Shown piece by piece: positions 53,238 through 62,742 of a stretch of 64,000 bases of DNA. The first letter of the stretch is position 1, and every line of letters starts with the position of its first letter. The DNA comes from CAZQKW01 sp964594075 (lineage in GTDB: Bacteria > Desulfobacterota > WTBG01 > CAIYCZ01). A program made the position numbers and the translations under genes. Where the stretch lies: positions 1 to 64,000 of the forward strand of contig CAZQKW010000002.1 of NCBI GenBank assembly GCA_964594075.1, given 5' to 3'. Below the pieces are notes generated by a model. The model was not told where the DNA came from. It was given only the letters and a program-made list of their open reading frames with translations, and ran no database searches.

Positions 53238-54007
53238 CCCGCTGGTTTAATATGCAAGCAATATATGTTATGTGGCTGCGCGAGATGAAGCGCTATATAA
53301 GAGCGCGCAGCCGCATTATAGGTTCCCTGGGTATGCCTTTTTTCTTTCTCATCTTCTTAGGCACCGGATTCAAGAATTTCAGATCTCCCCATTTTCCCAC
53401 AAGTGTTGATTACCTCAATTTTGTTGCTCCTGGTATTATGGCGATCGTTCTTCAATTGGGTTCAATGTTTGGCGGTATGTCTATTTTATGGGACCGCCAG
53501 TTTGGTTTTCTTAAGGAAATTATGGTAACTCCGGTATCCCGCATTTCAATAGTCTTAGGGAGAACAATGGGGGGGATAACCACAGCGGTATTACAAAGTT
53601 TATTATTTTTTTGTGTGGCTTTGTTTGCTGGATTAAAAGTACCAAGCATACAGGGAGTTATTAACTGTTTTTTATTTATGATTTTAATAGCGTGTGCTTT
53701 TGTTAATATGGGTTTGGTCATCGCATCATTGATGCGCGATATGCAGGGTTTCAGTATTATTATGAATTTTGTAATGGTACCGATTTTTTTGCTGTCAGGC
53801 GCGCTGTTTCCCTTGCAGGAACTTCCTCGATGGGTGCAGTACTTGTGTTATGTGAACCCGCTTTTTTATGGTGTTGACGGTTTACGATACAGTCTTATCG
53901 GCATAAGTATAGTGCCGGTTTTACTTGATTATATCGCGTTAATTGGCTTCTGCAGTGTAGTGATGGTTACCGGCGCTTTTCTTTTTAACCGTCTTGATAT
54001 TGATTAG
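53234..54007 (+). CDS. ABC-2 type exporter permease
   Basis: 257 residues with six transmembrane helices of the ABC-2 family and the conserved PLQELPRWVQYLCYVNPLFYG near the end. The ATG overlaps the ATPase stop as ATGA. The pair exports a lipid-like, polysaccharide or drug substrate; nothing nearby identifies it. Confidence 0.9.
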   Translation: MTRWFNMQAIYVMWLREMKRYIRARSRIIGSLGMPFFFLIFLGTGFKNFRSPHFPTSVDYLNFVAPGIMAIVLQLGSMFGGMSILWDRQFGFLKEIMVTPVSRISIVLGRTMGGITTAVLQSLLFFCVALFAGLKVPSIQGVINCFLFMILIACAFVNMGLVIASLMRDMQGFSIIMNFVMVPIFLLSGALFPLQELPRWVQYLCYVNPLFYGVDGLRYSLIGISIVPVLLDYIALIGFCSVVMVTGAFLFNRLDID

Positions 54008-54128
54008 ACAATGTGCGGCATGTATTATCTTCCCAATCCCGACAGTAATTAAATCTGTCCCATGCCTATCCTTTTTTTAATTGATCTCGCCTTAAATTTT
54101 TGCGCGTTTTGATGCTGGAACTTTGCTA

Positions 54129-54173
54129 TTGACTAAATGTTACGCATACGTTAATTATTGAATAATTGTTCAA
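54129..54173 (+). promoter_or_regulatory. Promoter with ArsR-type operator
   Basis: A -35-like TTGACT at 54129-54134 and an AATTAT -10-like element at 54153-54158. Adjacent is the imperfect-free inverted repeat TTGAATAATTGTTCAA at 54158-54173, which resembles ArsR/SmtB metal-sensor operators (TGAA-n6-TTCA core). It lies 27 bases ahead of the arsR-like start, so self-repression by the encoded sensor, relieved by metal, is likely. Confidence 0.65.
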
Positions 54174-54200
54174 CTATTAATATATCATTGATGAGATGCT

Positions 54201-54563
54201 ATGGCAGCGACTAAATGTAAAATAAAACATCTATCCAAAAGGCACGTACAATCTCTGCAGCGCATATTGTTGCCACATGCACTGCTGCAGGAACTCTCTG
54301 AAACATTTAAAGTTCTGGGGGATCCTACGCGCCTTAACATTATCCACGTATTGTCAAAACAGGAATTATGCGTTTGCGATCTTGCTGCCCTGCTCAATAC
54401 CACCACCTCTGTAGTGTCGCATCAGTTGAGAGTCCTCCGGAATTTGAGATTAGTGAGAGTTCGGCGCCAGGGGCAGAATGCCTTTTATTGCCTTGATGAT
54501 AATCACATCAGGCACCTGTTTAATGAAGGATTGTTGCACGTCCAGGAAAAAAATAGAATGTAG
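54201..54563 (+). CDS. ArsR/SmtB-family metal-responsive repressor
   Basis: 120 residues, winged helix: SETFKVLGDPTRLNIIHVL, then ELCVCDLAALL with the CVC metal-binding motif in helix alpha3 as in CadC/ArsR sensors, recognition helix TSVVSHQLRVLRNLRLV and wing RVRRQGQNAFY. It likely releases DNA on binding Cd, Zn, Pb or arsenite-like ions. It precedes the metal ATPase by 33 bases and shares its transcript. Confidence 0.93.
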   Translation: MAATKCKIKHLSKRHVQSLQRILLPHALLQELSETFKVLGDPTRLNIIHVLSKQELCVCDLAALLNTTTSVVSHQLRVLRNLRLVRVRRQGQNAFYCLDDNHIRHLFNEGLLHVQEKNRM

Positions 54564-54596
54564 CACCCCCTTGAATGCAATACGGCTGTATTACCC

Positions 54597-57206
54597 ATGT
54601 TTGATAAAAAAACAATAAATATACCATTGTCAATAACGGCACATGGTGAATGCTTTAATTGCACAACCCGTTTGATCGACGATATCAAGCGTCTTAAGGG
54701 TGTTCAGACCGTTGAGGTCGCAAACGAACCGTGCCGCCTTGATATCACGTATGATCCTAACTTTACCTCTTTAGAAAGTATCGAAAGCTATATTATCCGC
54801 CAAGGTCTGCGCATTAAAAGTCATTACGACCACCGGCATTATATTATCGAACATCTTGACTGCCCTGATTGCGCGTTAAAACTTGAGCAGCGAATATCAA
54901 AAATTGAGGGCGTCACGTGGGCATCATTAAATTTTGCTACGTCAACCATCTGGTTTGAATATGAACCCGATGTGACACCTCTTGAAACCATACTTTCCTG
55001 CATCATTAACGCCGGATACAGGTATATTGAACCTGCAATAGCTCAGGTAAAACATGAACCGACCATATCTGTCTTTAAACTTGCGGGTCTTGACTGTCCT
55101 GAGTGCGCGGTAAAACTGCGCAACAGATTAGCGCACTGCGAAGGCATAGACCACGTGGAAGTGAATTTCCCGACAGCAAAACTGACCGTGCGACATGATT
55201 TGTCCGTCATCAATCGTTCGGACATTTTGCGAGTTGTGTCCGAAGCTGGTTACTCGGCATTAGTGCAAACTACAGAAGATAAATCGGCCGCGAGTGGCTT
55301 TTTTAATATTGCAAATCAACGCCTTGTCCTTACGGTCGTTTCAGCGGTTTTTATTTTTTGCGGTTTTTTTATTTCGCTGTTTAATTTTTCTATACCGGTA
55401 TTTGCTTATCGTCTCAGTTCGTTTTCGCTTGTCAATATATGTTATCTCATTGCGATATTTTTTGGTGGATATTATGCCGCACGCAGTGCGTTTTACACCA
55501 TTCTGGCAAAATCCACTGACATGAATGTGCTTATGACGATCGCGGTCATGGGTGCCGTAGCGATTGGCGAAATTGAGGAGGGAGCAATAGTTTCATTCCT
55601 TTTTTCACTCGGCAACCTCCTGCAGTCATATACACTTGATAAAACACGCAATGCAATTCGCTCTTTAATGGATCTTGCACCTCAAGAGGCCCACCTTAAG
55701 GCCTCTGGAACTCTTAAAAAAGTTCCTATTTCAGCGCTGCAGATTAATGATGTCGTGGTAGTAAAACCGGGCGAGAAAATCCCCGTTGATGGGATTGTTA
55801 TAAAAGGGGATTCATCGGTCAATGAATCCCCGATTACTGGTGAATCAGTTCCAGTTGCAAAATATCCAGGAACAATGGTCCTGGGCGGCTCAATAAACGG
55901 TTCAGGGTTATTGGAAATACAAGCACAAAAACGAGCTGAAGATTCCACTCTTTCCCGTATTATTCACCTGGTTGAAGAAGCCCAGGCCCAGAAGGCTCCC
56001 TCACAGCAATTGGTAGAAAGATTTTCAAAAGTCTATACGCCGACCGTAATGTTATGTTCACTATTAATTACGGTTTTACCTCCGTTAATTTTTTCGTTGC
56101 CTTTTATAGAATGGTTCTATCGCGGGTTGATGCTTCTGGTAATTTCATGCCCCTGTGCGCTGGTGATTTCCACACCTGTTTCAATTGTCTCCGCAATTTT
56201 CTGCGCATCACGAAACGGAATACTGATAAAGGGCGGCGCATATCTGGAAGAGATGGGAAGAATCCATGCAATGGCATTTGATAAAACGGGAACTATCACT
56301 AAATCACGGCTTGCGGTCACCGATGTAATCCCAATTAACGGTTCCTCATCAACAGATATTCTCAGTGCAGCCGCAAGTCTTGAGTTGGTCTCCGAACACC
56401 CCTTGAGTAAAGCGGTAATAAAAAAAGCGGCATCTGAACGAATAAAATATTGTGAGCCCCTTGAGTTTGTATCATATCCGGGAAAGGGCATCAAAGCACG
56501 TATCAACGGTGACTGGGGCTATATTGGAAATCTTGCTTTCTTCATTGAGCAGGGTATCCCCGTAGACGCATTTAAGAATCATCTGCAACAGCTTGAAGCC
56601 GAAGGCAAAACAGCCATACTGGTGCAACGGGGAAATATTCAAGGTATTGTTGGGGTTGCCGACACATTGCGAGACGAAGCAGCAGTATGCGTTAATGAAT
56701 TAAAATCTTGCGGAATCAAATACATAAGCCTACTGAGCGGCGATAATGAGCAGGTTGTAGCCGCCATGGCTCGGCAACTGGGCGTAACTGAATATTATGC
56801 AGGCATGCTCCCGGAACAAAAGCTTGAAATTATTAATAAAATAATGACGCGTTACGGCAAAACCGCAATGGTTGGAGATGGAATAAACGACGCACCTGCT
56901 CTTGCCGCCTCTACTGTTGGCATTGCAATGGGCGTTGCTGGCACTGATACTGCCATTGAAACCGCAGATATTGCCCTCATGTCGGATGATCTTCTCAAGT
57001 TGCCTTTTCTAATCCACCTTGCGCGAAAAACACTGACAATTATTAAAACAAATATTTACTTTTCTATTCTGGTTAAAATCATATTTATTATGGCCGTTTT
57101 TGCTGGGACTGCAAATTTATGGATGGCTGTTGTTGCAGACACAGGAACATCACTGCTGGTAATCTTAAACGGTATGAGACTCGCCGTTCTTAAAAACAAA
57201 TCATAA
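54597..57206 (+). CDS. zntA: Heavy-metal efflux P1B-type ATPase with three N-terminal metal-binding domains
   Basis: 869 residues. Three HMA-like domains come first, with CxxC motifs CFNC (about residue 19), CPDC (about 98) and CPEC (about 171). Eight transmembrane helices follow, with the ion-site motif CPC (518-520), phosphorylation Asp562 in DKTGT, the A-domain TGES, SEHPLSKAV and MVGDGINDAPAL. The last helices carry DTGTSL, the Zn/Cd/Pb (ZntA/CadA) signature. It pumps divalent soft metals out of the cytoplasm. Three N-terminal domains are more than the one or two usual in Zn/Cd pumps. Confidence 0.92.
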   Translation: MFDKKTINIPLSITAHGECFNCTTRLIDDIKRLKGVQTVEVANEPCRLDITYDPNFTSLESIESYIIRQGLRIKSHYDHRHYIIEHLDCPDCALKLEQRISKIEGVTWASLNFATSTIWFEYEPDVTPLETILSCIINAGYRYIEPAIAQVKHEPTISVFKLAGLDCPECAVKLRNRLAHCEGIDHVEVNFPTAKLTVRHDLSVINRSDILRVVSEAGYSALVQTTEDKSAASGFFNIANQRLVLTVVSAVFIFCGFFISLFNFSIPVFAYRLSSFSLVNICYLIAIFFGGYYAARSAFYTILAKSTDMNVLMTIAVMGAVAIGEIEEGAIVSFLFSLGNLLQSYTLDKTRNAIRSLMDLAPQEAHLKASGTLKKVPISALQINDVVVVKPGEKIPVDGIVIKGDSSVNESPITGESVPVAKYPGTMVLGGSINGSGLLEIQAQKRAEDSTLSRIIHLVEEAQAQKAPSQQLVERFSKVYTPTVMLCSLLITVLPPLIFSLPFIEWFYRGLMLLVISCPCALVISTPVSIVSAIFCASRNGILIKGGAYLEEMGRIHAMAFDKTGTITKSRLAVTDVIPINGSSSTDILSAAASLELVSEHPLSKAVIKKAASERIKYCEPLEFVSYPGKGIKARINGDWGYIGNLAFFIEQGIPVDAFKNHLQQLEAEGKTAILVQRGNIQGIVGVADTLRDEAAVCVNELKSCGIKYISLLSGDNEQVVAAMARQLGVTEYYAGMLPEQKLEIINKIMTRYGKTAMVGDGINDAPALAASTVGIAMGVAGTDTAIETADIALMSDDLLKLPFLIHLARKTLTIIKTNIYFSILVKIIFIMAVFAGTANLWMAVVADTGTSLLVILNGMRLAVLKNKS

Positions 57207-57450
57207 AAACTGTATCAACAGCACCCTAAAACTGCGTTAAAAAAATTAATAAGAAAACCGTTTTAAAAACTAAACATTAATGGAACACCGGTGCTGCCTG
57301 TAATTTTTCCTGAGCAGAAGTGCAATAAATTGTAAGCACCTTTTGGAAAAATGGCTTTTTTAACAAAATATAGTTGCAATTATGGGCAGAATTATCTATA
57401 TATTGTATTCATAAATAACTTGGTCCGCCATGAATAAGCTATTTTTTTAT
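57207..57450. other. Non-coding gap between zntA and yceD
   Basis: AT-rich sequence of about 245 bases before the promoter. I see no clear terminator hairpin or open frame. Confidence 0.5.
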
Positions 57451-57480
57451 TTGACAAACTGCTCTATAATCTATTATACA
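57451..57480 (+). promoter_or_regulatory. Promoter of the yceD-rpmF-fab operon
   Basis: A perfect -35 TTGACA at 57451-57456 and a -10 TATACA at 57475-57480 with an 18-base spacer. Start of transcription would be near 57487, 16 bases before yceD. Confidence 0.7.
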
Positions 57481-57502
57481 TTTAAGTCTTTTTTAAATTT
57501 TC

Positions 57503-58048
57503 ATGAGACCACAGTTCATTGTCAAAATAGAGAATATTCCCCCCAACGGGTTGCGGATACAAAACGAGTGGGATATTCAAACAGTCGAGGAAATTTTACA
57601 TAAAGATAGCGCCATATATAAGCCCCGCACACCCCTATCGCTGAATCTCTCCTTTTCGTTGTTTGGCGAAAAAGTTATCTTTGAAGGCAATTTACAGCTT
57701 GAAATAAAAGTTGAGTGTGTAAGCTGTCTATCTGAATATATACAACCGCTGCAGGCTGATTTTCGATATGTTCTATGGCCTCAATCAACAGCCAGCACAG
57801 ACCGAGAACTTGAATTACATCAGGAAGATATGGAAATTGGGTATTACCATGGTGACTCTCTTGATGTGTTGTCCCTTATAAGGGAACAGATTTACCTTTC
57901 CCTACCGCTAAACCCTCATTGCCATGAAGGGTGTCGCGGGCTTTGCCCGGTCTGCGGGACTAATTTAAATGAAAAACAATGCACCTGTTCAGTAAAACAG
58001 CAGGCAAAAGATTCGCCATTTGCAATTTTAAAAAAACTAAAAAAATAG
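57503..58048 (+). CDS. yceD: YceD/DUF177-family protein
   Basis: 181 residues of the family that nearly always precedes rpmF and is implicated in 23S rRNA handling. Conserved KVECVSCLSEYIQPLQADFRY and the C-terminal cysteine cluster HCHEGCRGLCPVCGTNL are present, giving a likely zinc site. The ATG at 57503 follows the promoter closely. First gene of the fatty-acid operon. Confidence 0.92.
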   Translation: MRPQFIVKIENIPPNGLRIQNEWDIQTVEEILHKDSAIYKPRTPLSLNLSFSLFGEKVIFEGNLQLEIKVECVSCLSEYIQPLQADFRYVLWPQSTASTDRELELHQEDMEIGYYHGDSLDVLSLIREQIYLSLPLNPHCHEGCRGLCPVCGTNLNEKQCTCSVKQQAKDSPFAILKKLKK

Positions 58049-58146
58049 CTTAATAAACCGGGCAGCTTTCTAAACCTCAAATATTATTGCCTGATGATAA
58101 GCATAGCTGTTTAACGTTAACCGCAAGTAATAGCAGGTACACAATT

Positions 58147-58329
58147 ATGGCATTACCCCCAAAAAAACATTCTAAATCAAGAAGCAGAAAAAGAAGAACC
58201 CATGATACACTTGTTCCGCCGGCTCTTACGGTCTGTCCAAAATGTAAAGAACCTAAGCTGCCTCATTATGTCTGCCCGCACTGCGGTTTTTACAAAGACA
58301 GGGAGGTTATTACGGTTAAACGAGATTAG
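58147..58329 (+). CDS. rpmF: Ribosomal protein bL32
   Basis: 60 residues from the ATG at 58147, the normal bL32 start (MALPPKKHSKSRSRKRR). An in-frame codon 60 bases upstream would add an unlikely extension. Zinc-ribbon cysteines CPKC and CPHC are all present. Follows yceD as usual. Confidence 0.95.
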   Translation: MALPPKKHSKSRSRKRRTHDTLVPPALTVCPKCKEPKLPHYVCPHCGFYKDREVITVKRD

Positions 58330-58425
58330 GACATACCGTGTGCTCCGTAACCTCTCATTCAGGCTGATCTAACTGGCGAGGTAAGATTTTTTTGTTTTTA
58401 TAATCTGAGATAAACGTATTGCCTC

Positions 58426-59406
58426 ATGTTTAAAGCAAGAATTGTCGGCACAGGGTCATACACCCCCACCAAGGTCCTGACCAACCGTGATTTTGAAAAG
58501 CTTATTGACACCTCTGATGAATGGATTATTACCAGAACCGGAATCAGAGAACGTCATATTGCAGAGGATGGAGAGGCAACGTCGGTGCTTGCGTATTATG
58601 CATCGCTCAATGCGCTGGATATGGCAGGCATTTCTGCCTCTGAACTTGACATGATTATCGTGGGCACGGTAACTCCTGACATGCCGACACCATCAGTCGC
58701 CTGTTTGTTGCAGGATAAGCTTAAAGCATACCGCGCATCGGCATTTGATGTGTCCGCCGGTTGCACCGGTTTTTTATATGCATTATCTATCGCCGACAGC
58801 TTAATCCGCGCTGGAAATTGCAGCAAAGTTTTAGTGGTTGGCGCTGAAACATTATCAAAAATTACAGACTATACTGATCGAACAACCTGTGTTCTTTTCG
58901 GAGACGGTGCTGGTGCTGTGGTTGTTTCAAAGGAGCAGGGAAACCATGGTATTTTGTCAACACTGCTTTATGCTGACGGGTCTTACGGTAAACTGCTCTA
59001 TATGCCTGGCGGGGGATCTGCTCATCCGGCGTCTGCTGAAACCATTAAAAAACGGTATCACTACCTGAAAATGGACGGCAACAAGGTATTTAAAACAGCA
59101 GTAAAATCCCTGGAGGACTGCGTCGTAAAGATATTGGCGCAAAACAATCTTACCGGCGAAGATATTGGCCTGCTGATTGCCCATCAGGCTAATATGCGCA
59201 TTATCCAGGCAATTGCCAAACGGCTGGACTTGCCAGAGGAAAAAGTTTTTGTAAATATTGAAAAATATGGTAATACATCTTCCGCATCTGTTCCCATAGC
59301 GCTTGATGAAGCAAATCGCCAGAATAAAATTCATAAAAACGATTTGCTGCTGATGAATGCCTTTGGTGCAGGTTTCACATGGGGCTCAGCACTGGTGCGC
59401 TGGTAA
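58426..59406 (+). CDS. fabH: 3-oxoacyl-ACP synthase III
   Basis: Starts fatty-acid synthesis by condensing acetyl-CoA with malonyl-ACP. 326 residues with Cys113 in DVSAGCTGF, His in IAHQANMRI, Asn in YGNTSSASVP and the C-terminal GAGFTWGSALVRW. In many bacteria plsX lies between rpmF and fabH; here there is only a 96-base gap. Confidence 0.96.
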   Translation: MFKARIVGTGSYTPTKVLTNRDFEKLIDTSDEWIITRTGIRERHIAEDGEATSVLAYYASLNALDMAGISASELDMIIVGTVTPDMPTPSVACLLQDKLKAYRASAFDVSAGCTGFLYALSIADSLIRAGNCSKVLVVGAETLSKITDYTDRTTCVLFGDGAGAVVVSKEQGNHGILSTLLYADGSYGKLLYMPGGGSAHPASAETIKKRYHYLKMDGNKVFKTAVKSLEDCVVKILAQNNLTGEDIGLLIAHQANMRIIQAIAKRLDLPEEKVFVNIEKYGNTSSASVPIALDEANRQNKIHKNDLLLMNAFGAGFTWGSALVRW

Positions 59407-59435
59407 TAAAAAAATAGAAAGGTCGGTATTAACAT

Positions 59436-60602
59436 ATGTTGGATTATAACTTCACAGAAATACAGCGTCATATAATTGATTTGTGCCGGGAAATAGCAAA
59501 AGAAAAAATACTGCCGGTGAGGGCGGAACTTGATGAAAAGGAGGAATTTCCCTGGGGCATAATGAAGGTTCTTGCGGATGCCGGGCTGTTCGGCATTTAC
59601 ATTCCAGAAAAATACGGCGGCTTGGGCGGCGGGAATCTGGATAATTGTCTTGCGGTAGAGGAATTGAGCAAAGTTTGCATTGGCGTTTCTGTTACATTCG
59701 CGGCAAGCGGATTGGGCTGCTATCCCATCCTGTTGTTCGGCAATGAAGAGCAGAAACAGAAATATTTACCACAGATTGCCTCGGGCAAAAAACTTGCCGC
59801 ATTCGGCATTACCGAGCCAGAGGCAGGAAGTGATGCCAGCGCTATTCGCACTACGGCACGTCGCGATGGAGATTATTATATTTTAAACGGTACCAAGCAA
59901 TGGATCACCAACGGGGGTGAAGCGGAAATTTATTCAATTATCGCTAAAACCGACAAAGAACGCGGTGCCCGAGGGGCCAGCGCATTCATAGTTGAAAAAG
60001 GGACGCCCGGTTTTGACTTCGGAAAAAAAGAAAAAAAGCTTGGAATCCGCGCTTCTGCAACCCGGGAACTCATTTTTGACGATTGCAAAGTGCATAAAAA
60101 CAATTTGCTGGCCAAAGAGGGCATGGGATTTATAGTTGCCATGAAAACATTTGATCAAACCCGGCCAGGAATTGCTGCCCAGGCGGTTGGGCTTGCGCAA
60201 GGAGCGCTTAATGAAGCGATCGCTTATGCGCGCGAACGAAAAACATTCGGCAAGCCAATTATCGGCCATCAGGCAGTGCAACATATGCTTGCAGATATGG
60301 CAACAGAAATTGAAGCCGCTCGCGCCCTCACATACGCAGCAGCGCGCTACGCCGACTCTGGAGCTAAGGATATTGCCAAATTTGCTTCCATGGCGAAATT
60401 ATTTGCCTCGGATGTTTGCATGAAAGTCACCGTTGATGTTGTGCAGATATTTGGCGGCTATGGATACATGCGGGATTATCCTGTTGAAAAAATGATGCGG
60501 GATGCTAAAATCCTTCAGATCTATGAAGGCACGAATCAGATTCAAAGAAATGTTATCGGTCAATTTCTCATAAAAGAAGGCGCTGCTGGCAGGATCGAAT
60601 AA
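59436..60602 (+). CDS. Acyl-CoA dehydrogenase family protein inside the fab operon
   Basis: 388 residues of the acyl-CoA dehydrogenase fold: N-terminal helical domain, FAD motifs FGITEPEAGSDASAI and KQWITNGGEA, and a C-terminal part with VDVVQIFGGYGYMRDYPVEKMMRDAKILQIYEGTNQIQ. The catalytic base is expected in the YEGTNQIQ region, and its Glu is present. It interconverts acyl-CoA and enoyl-CoA using an electron-transfer flavoprotein. Placement between fabH and fabD is unusual and suggests a role with the pathway, possibly enoyl reduction or fatty-acid turnover. Confidence 0.93.
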   Translation: MLDYNFTEIQRHIIDLCREIAKEKILPVRAELDEKEEFPWGIMKVLADAGLFGIYIPEKYGGLGGGNLDNCLAVEELSKVCIGVSVTFAASGLGCYPILLFGNEEQKQKYLPQIASGKKLAAFGITEPEAGSDASAIRTTARRDGDYYILNGTKQWITNGGEAEIYSIIAKTDKERGARGASAFIVEKGTPGFDFGKKEKKLGIRASATRELIFDDCKVHKNNLLAKEGMGFIVAMKTFDQTRPGIAAQAVGLAQGALNEAIAYARERKTFGKPIIGHQAVQHMLADMATEIEAARALTYAAARYADSGAKDIAKFASMAKLFASDVCMKVTVDVVQIFGGYGYMRDYPVEKMMRDAKILQIYEGTNQIQRNVIGQFLIKEGAAGRIE

Positions 60603-60607
60603 ATCAT

Positions 60608-61540
60608 ATGGCTGCAAGGGCATTTCTTTTTCCAGGACAGGGCTCGCAGTATGTCGGCATGGGAAAGAACGTGTGCGACAATTTTAAAATTGCGCGTGAT
60701 ACGTTTGAGGAGGCTGACGAAGCACTTAAGTTTCACCTCTCCAGGCTTTGTTTTGATGGCCCAGAATCTGACCTTAAATTGACAGAAAATACACAGCCGG
60801 CGATATTGACCGTTAGCATCGCGGTTTTGCGGGTAGTGGGCACTGAAACCGGTATTACACCGGCCGTGCTTGCCGGACACAGCCTGGGGGAATATGCAGC
60901 GCTCGTTGCAGCCGGTGCTCTTTCTTTTCCTGACGCCGTAACCACAGTCCGCTACCGGGGGAAATTTATGCAGGAAGCGGTACCCGTCGGCATAGGGGCA
61001 ATGGCAGCGGTTCTTGGTCTTGAACGGGCGCAGGTTGAACAACTCTGCCACGAGTGCGCAGATGGACAGGTGCTTGCACCAGCCAACTATAATTGTCCTG
61101 GACAAATTGTTATTTCTGGTCATACTGAAGCCGTTGCCCGGGCAGCACAGCGGGCGAAAGAAATGGGCGCGCGCGATGCCATAATGCTTGCTGTAAGTGC
61201 GCCATTTCACTGTTCCCTTATGAAAGGGGCGGCGGAAAAACTGGCAAAGGTGCTTGAACCTGTTCAGGTCAATGACATTACTATTCCGGTTATTTCCAAT
61301 GTTGAAGCTGATTACTATGTGTCACGCGACCGGATCAAAGAATTACTGATACAACAGGTTGATCATCCCGTGCGCTGGCAGGAGTCTATGGAAAAAATGA
61401 TAGCGTCGGGCATTGACGAGTTTCTCGAACTTGGTCCGGGGAAAGTGCTTGCCGGATTAATGAAACGTATCAACCGTCACAGCGCAATCCAGAGCGTTGA
61501 AAAAACAGAACAAATTAAAGAATTAACCAAAAAAGTATGA
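60608..61540 (+). CDS. fabD: Malonyl-CoA:ACP transacylase
   Basis: Loads malonyl groups onto acyl carrier protein. 310 residues: FLFPGQGSQYVGMGK at the start, Ser92 in the nucleophile elbow AGHSLGEYAAL, Arg in TVRYRGKFMQ, His in SAPFHCSLM and a C-terminal ELGPGKVLAGL. Starts 5 bases after the acyl-CoA dehydrogenase stop. Confidence 0.96.
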   Translation: MAARAFLFPGQGSQYVGMGKNVCDNFKIARDTFEEADEALKFHLSRLCFDGPESDLKLTENTQPAILTVSIAVLRVVGTETGITPAVLAGHSLGEYAALVAAGALSFPDAVTTVRYRGKFMQEAVPVGIGAMAAVLGLERAQVEQLCHECADGQVLAPANYNCPGQIVISGHTEAVARAAQRAKEMGARDAIMLAVSAPFHCSLMKGAAEKLAKVLEPVQVNDITIPVISNVEADYYVSRDRIKELLIQQVDHPVRWQESMEKMIASGIDEFLELGPGKVLAGLMKRINRHSAIQSVEKTEQIKELTKKV

Positions 61541-61570
61541 TATTGTAACGTTTGTCTGAGGAGTGATGGC

Positions 61571-62311
61571 GTGAACGTGGAGGGAAAAATAGCAGTGGTT
61601 ACTGGTGCGGGACAGGGAATTGGCCGAACCATTGCGCTTGCGCTTGCAGAACGCGGCGCGGACATAGTAATTGCTGATGTTAACGGCGATTTGGCAACTG
61701 AGGCTGCTCATCAGGTTGAGGCCTTGGGCCGTTCTGCACATGCAAAGCAAGTAAATGTCGCGCGGTTGCCGGAATGCGAAGATCTGATGAAAACGGTTAT
61801 AGAGCGATTTGGCAAAATAGATATACTGGTCAATAATGCCGGTATTACCCGTGATACGGTGCTGTTGCGCATGAAAGAAGAACAGTGGGATGATGTGATA
61901 AGTGTAAATTTAAAAGGCACATTTAATTGTACTAAAACGGCAATTCGTTATATGTTCCGCCAAAAAAGCGGACGCATTATTAATATAGCATCTGTTACCG
62001 GTTCAATGGGCAATGCGGGCCAGTCAAATTATTCAGCTTCCAAAGCCGGTGTTATGGGGTTCACTAAGGCGGTTGCTCGCGAATATGCAGAGTACGGCAT
62101 CACGGTAAATGCCGTGGCGCCAGGATTTATTGAAACCGCAATGACCGATGCGATTCCTCAGAAAGAACGCGATATGCTCATCGCGCAAATTCCTGCAAAA
62201 CGCCTCGGCACTCCACATGATGTCGCATTTATGGTTTGTTTCCTGGCAAGCAAATATGCAGATTACATTACCGGCCAAGTAATACATATCAATGGCGGGC
62301 TTTATATGTAA
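61571..62311 (+). CDS. fabG: 3-oxoacyl-ACP reductase
   Basis: NADPH-dependent ketoreductase of fatty-acid synthesis. 246 residues of the SDR class: TGAGQGIG cofactor loop, NNAGITRD, catalytic Ser in IASVTGSMGN, Tyr154 and Lys158 in YSASKAG, ending ITGQVIHINGGLYM. The start is GTG at 61571 with GAGGAG 7 bases before. An ATG at 61565 is out of frame. Confidence 0.96.
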   Translation: MNVEGKIAVVTGAGQGIGRTIALALAERGADIVIADVNGDLATEAAHQVEALGRSAHAKQVNVARLPECEDLMKTVIERFGKIDILVNNAGITRDTVLLRMKEEQWDDVISVNLKGTFNCTKTAIRYMFRQKSGRIINIASVTGSMGNAGQSNYSASKAGVMGFTKAVAREYAEYGITVNAVAPGFIETAMTDAIPQKERDMLIAQIPAKRLGTPHDVAFMVCFLASKYADYITGQVIHINGGLYM

Positions 62312-62422
62312 GCATCACACAGCGCACGGACGTCCAAAATGGGCGATTTTATACTTGGATAAGAGATGAATATCATGAATGAAAGCTACTAACATTCAAT
62401 CTTTAAAAGGAGGTTATAGATC

Positions 62423-62671
62423 ATGGCTGAAGAGAAATCGATTGAACAAATGGTAAAGGAAATTATTGTGGAACAGCTCTCTGTGAGCGAAGAAGAAGTC
62501 GTTCCTGAAGCTTCTTTTGTTGACGATCTGGGCGCCGATTCTCTGGATCTGGTTGAATTAATAATGGTTTTTGAGGAAAAGTTCGGGCAGGAAATTCCCG
62601 ATGAAGCGGCAGAGAAAATACAGACTGTGCAGGATGCAATAGACTACATTAAAGCCCATATGAAAAAATAA
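62423..62671 (+). CDS. acpP: Acyl carrier protein
   Basis: 82 residues, acidic, helical. The phosphopantetheine attachment serine is Ser40 in DLGADSLDLVEL. AAAAGGAGG precedes the ATG, a strong site matching the protein's expected abundance. Carries growing acyl chains between the Fab enzymes encoded on either side. Confidence 0.97.
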   Translation: MAEEKSIEQMVKEIIVEQLSVSEEEVVPEASFVDDLGADSLDLVELIMVFEEKFGQEIPDEAAEKIQTVQDAIDYIKAHMKK

Positions 62672-62742
62672 GGGGCATACCCACAATTTTTCTGGTAGTT
62701 TAGAGCAAAATTTCCAGCAATTTTAAACGGAGCACAGCAGCA

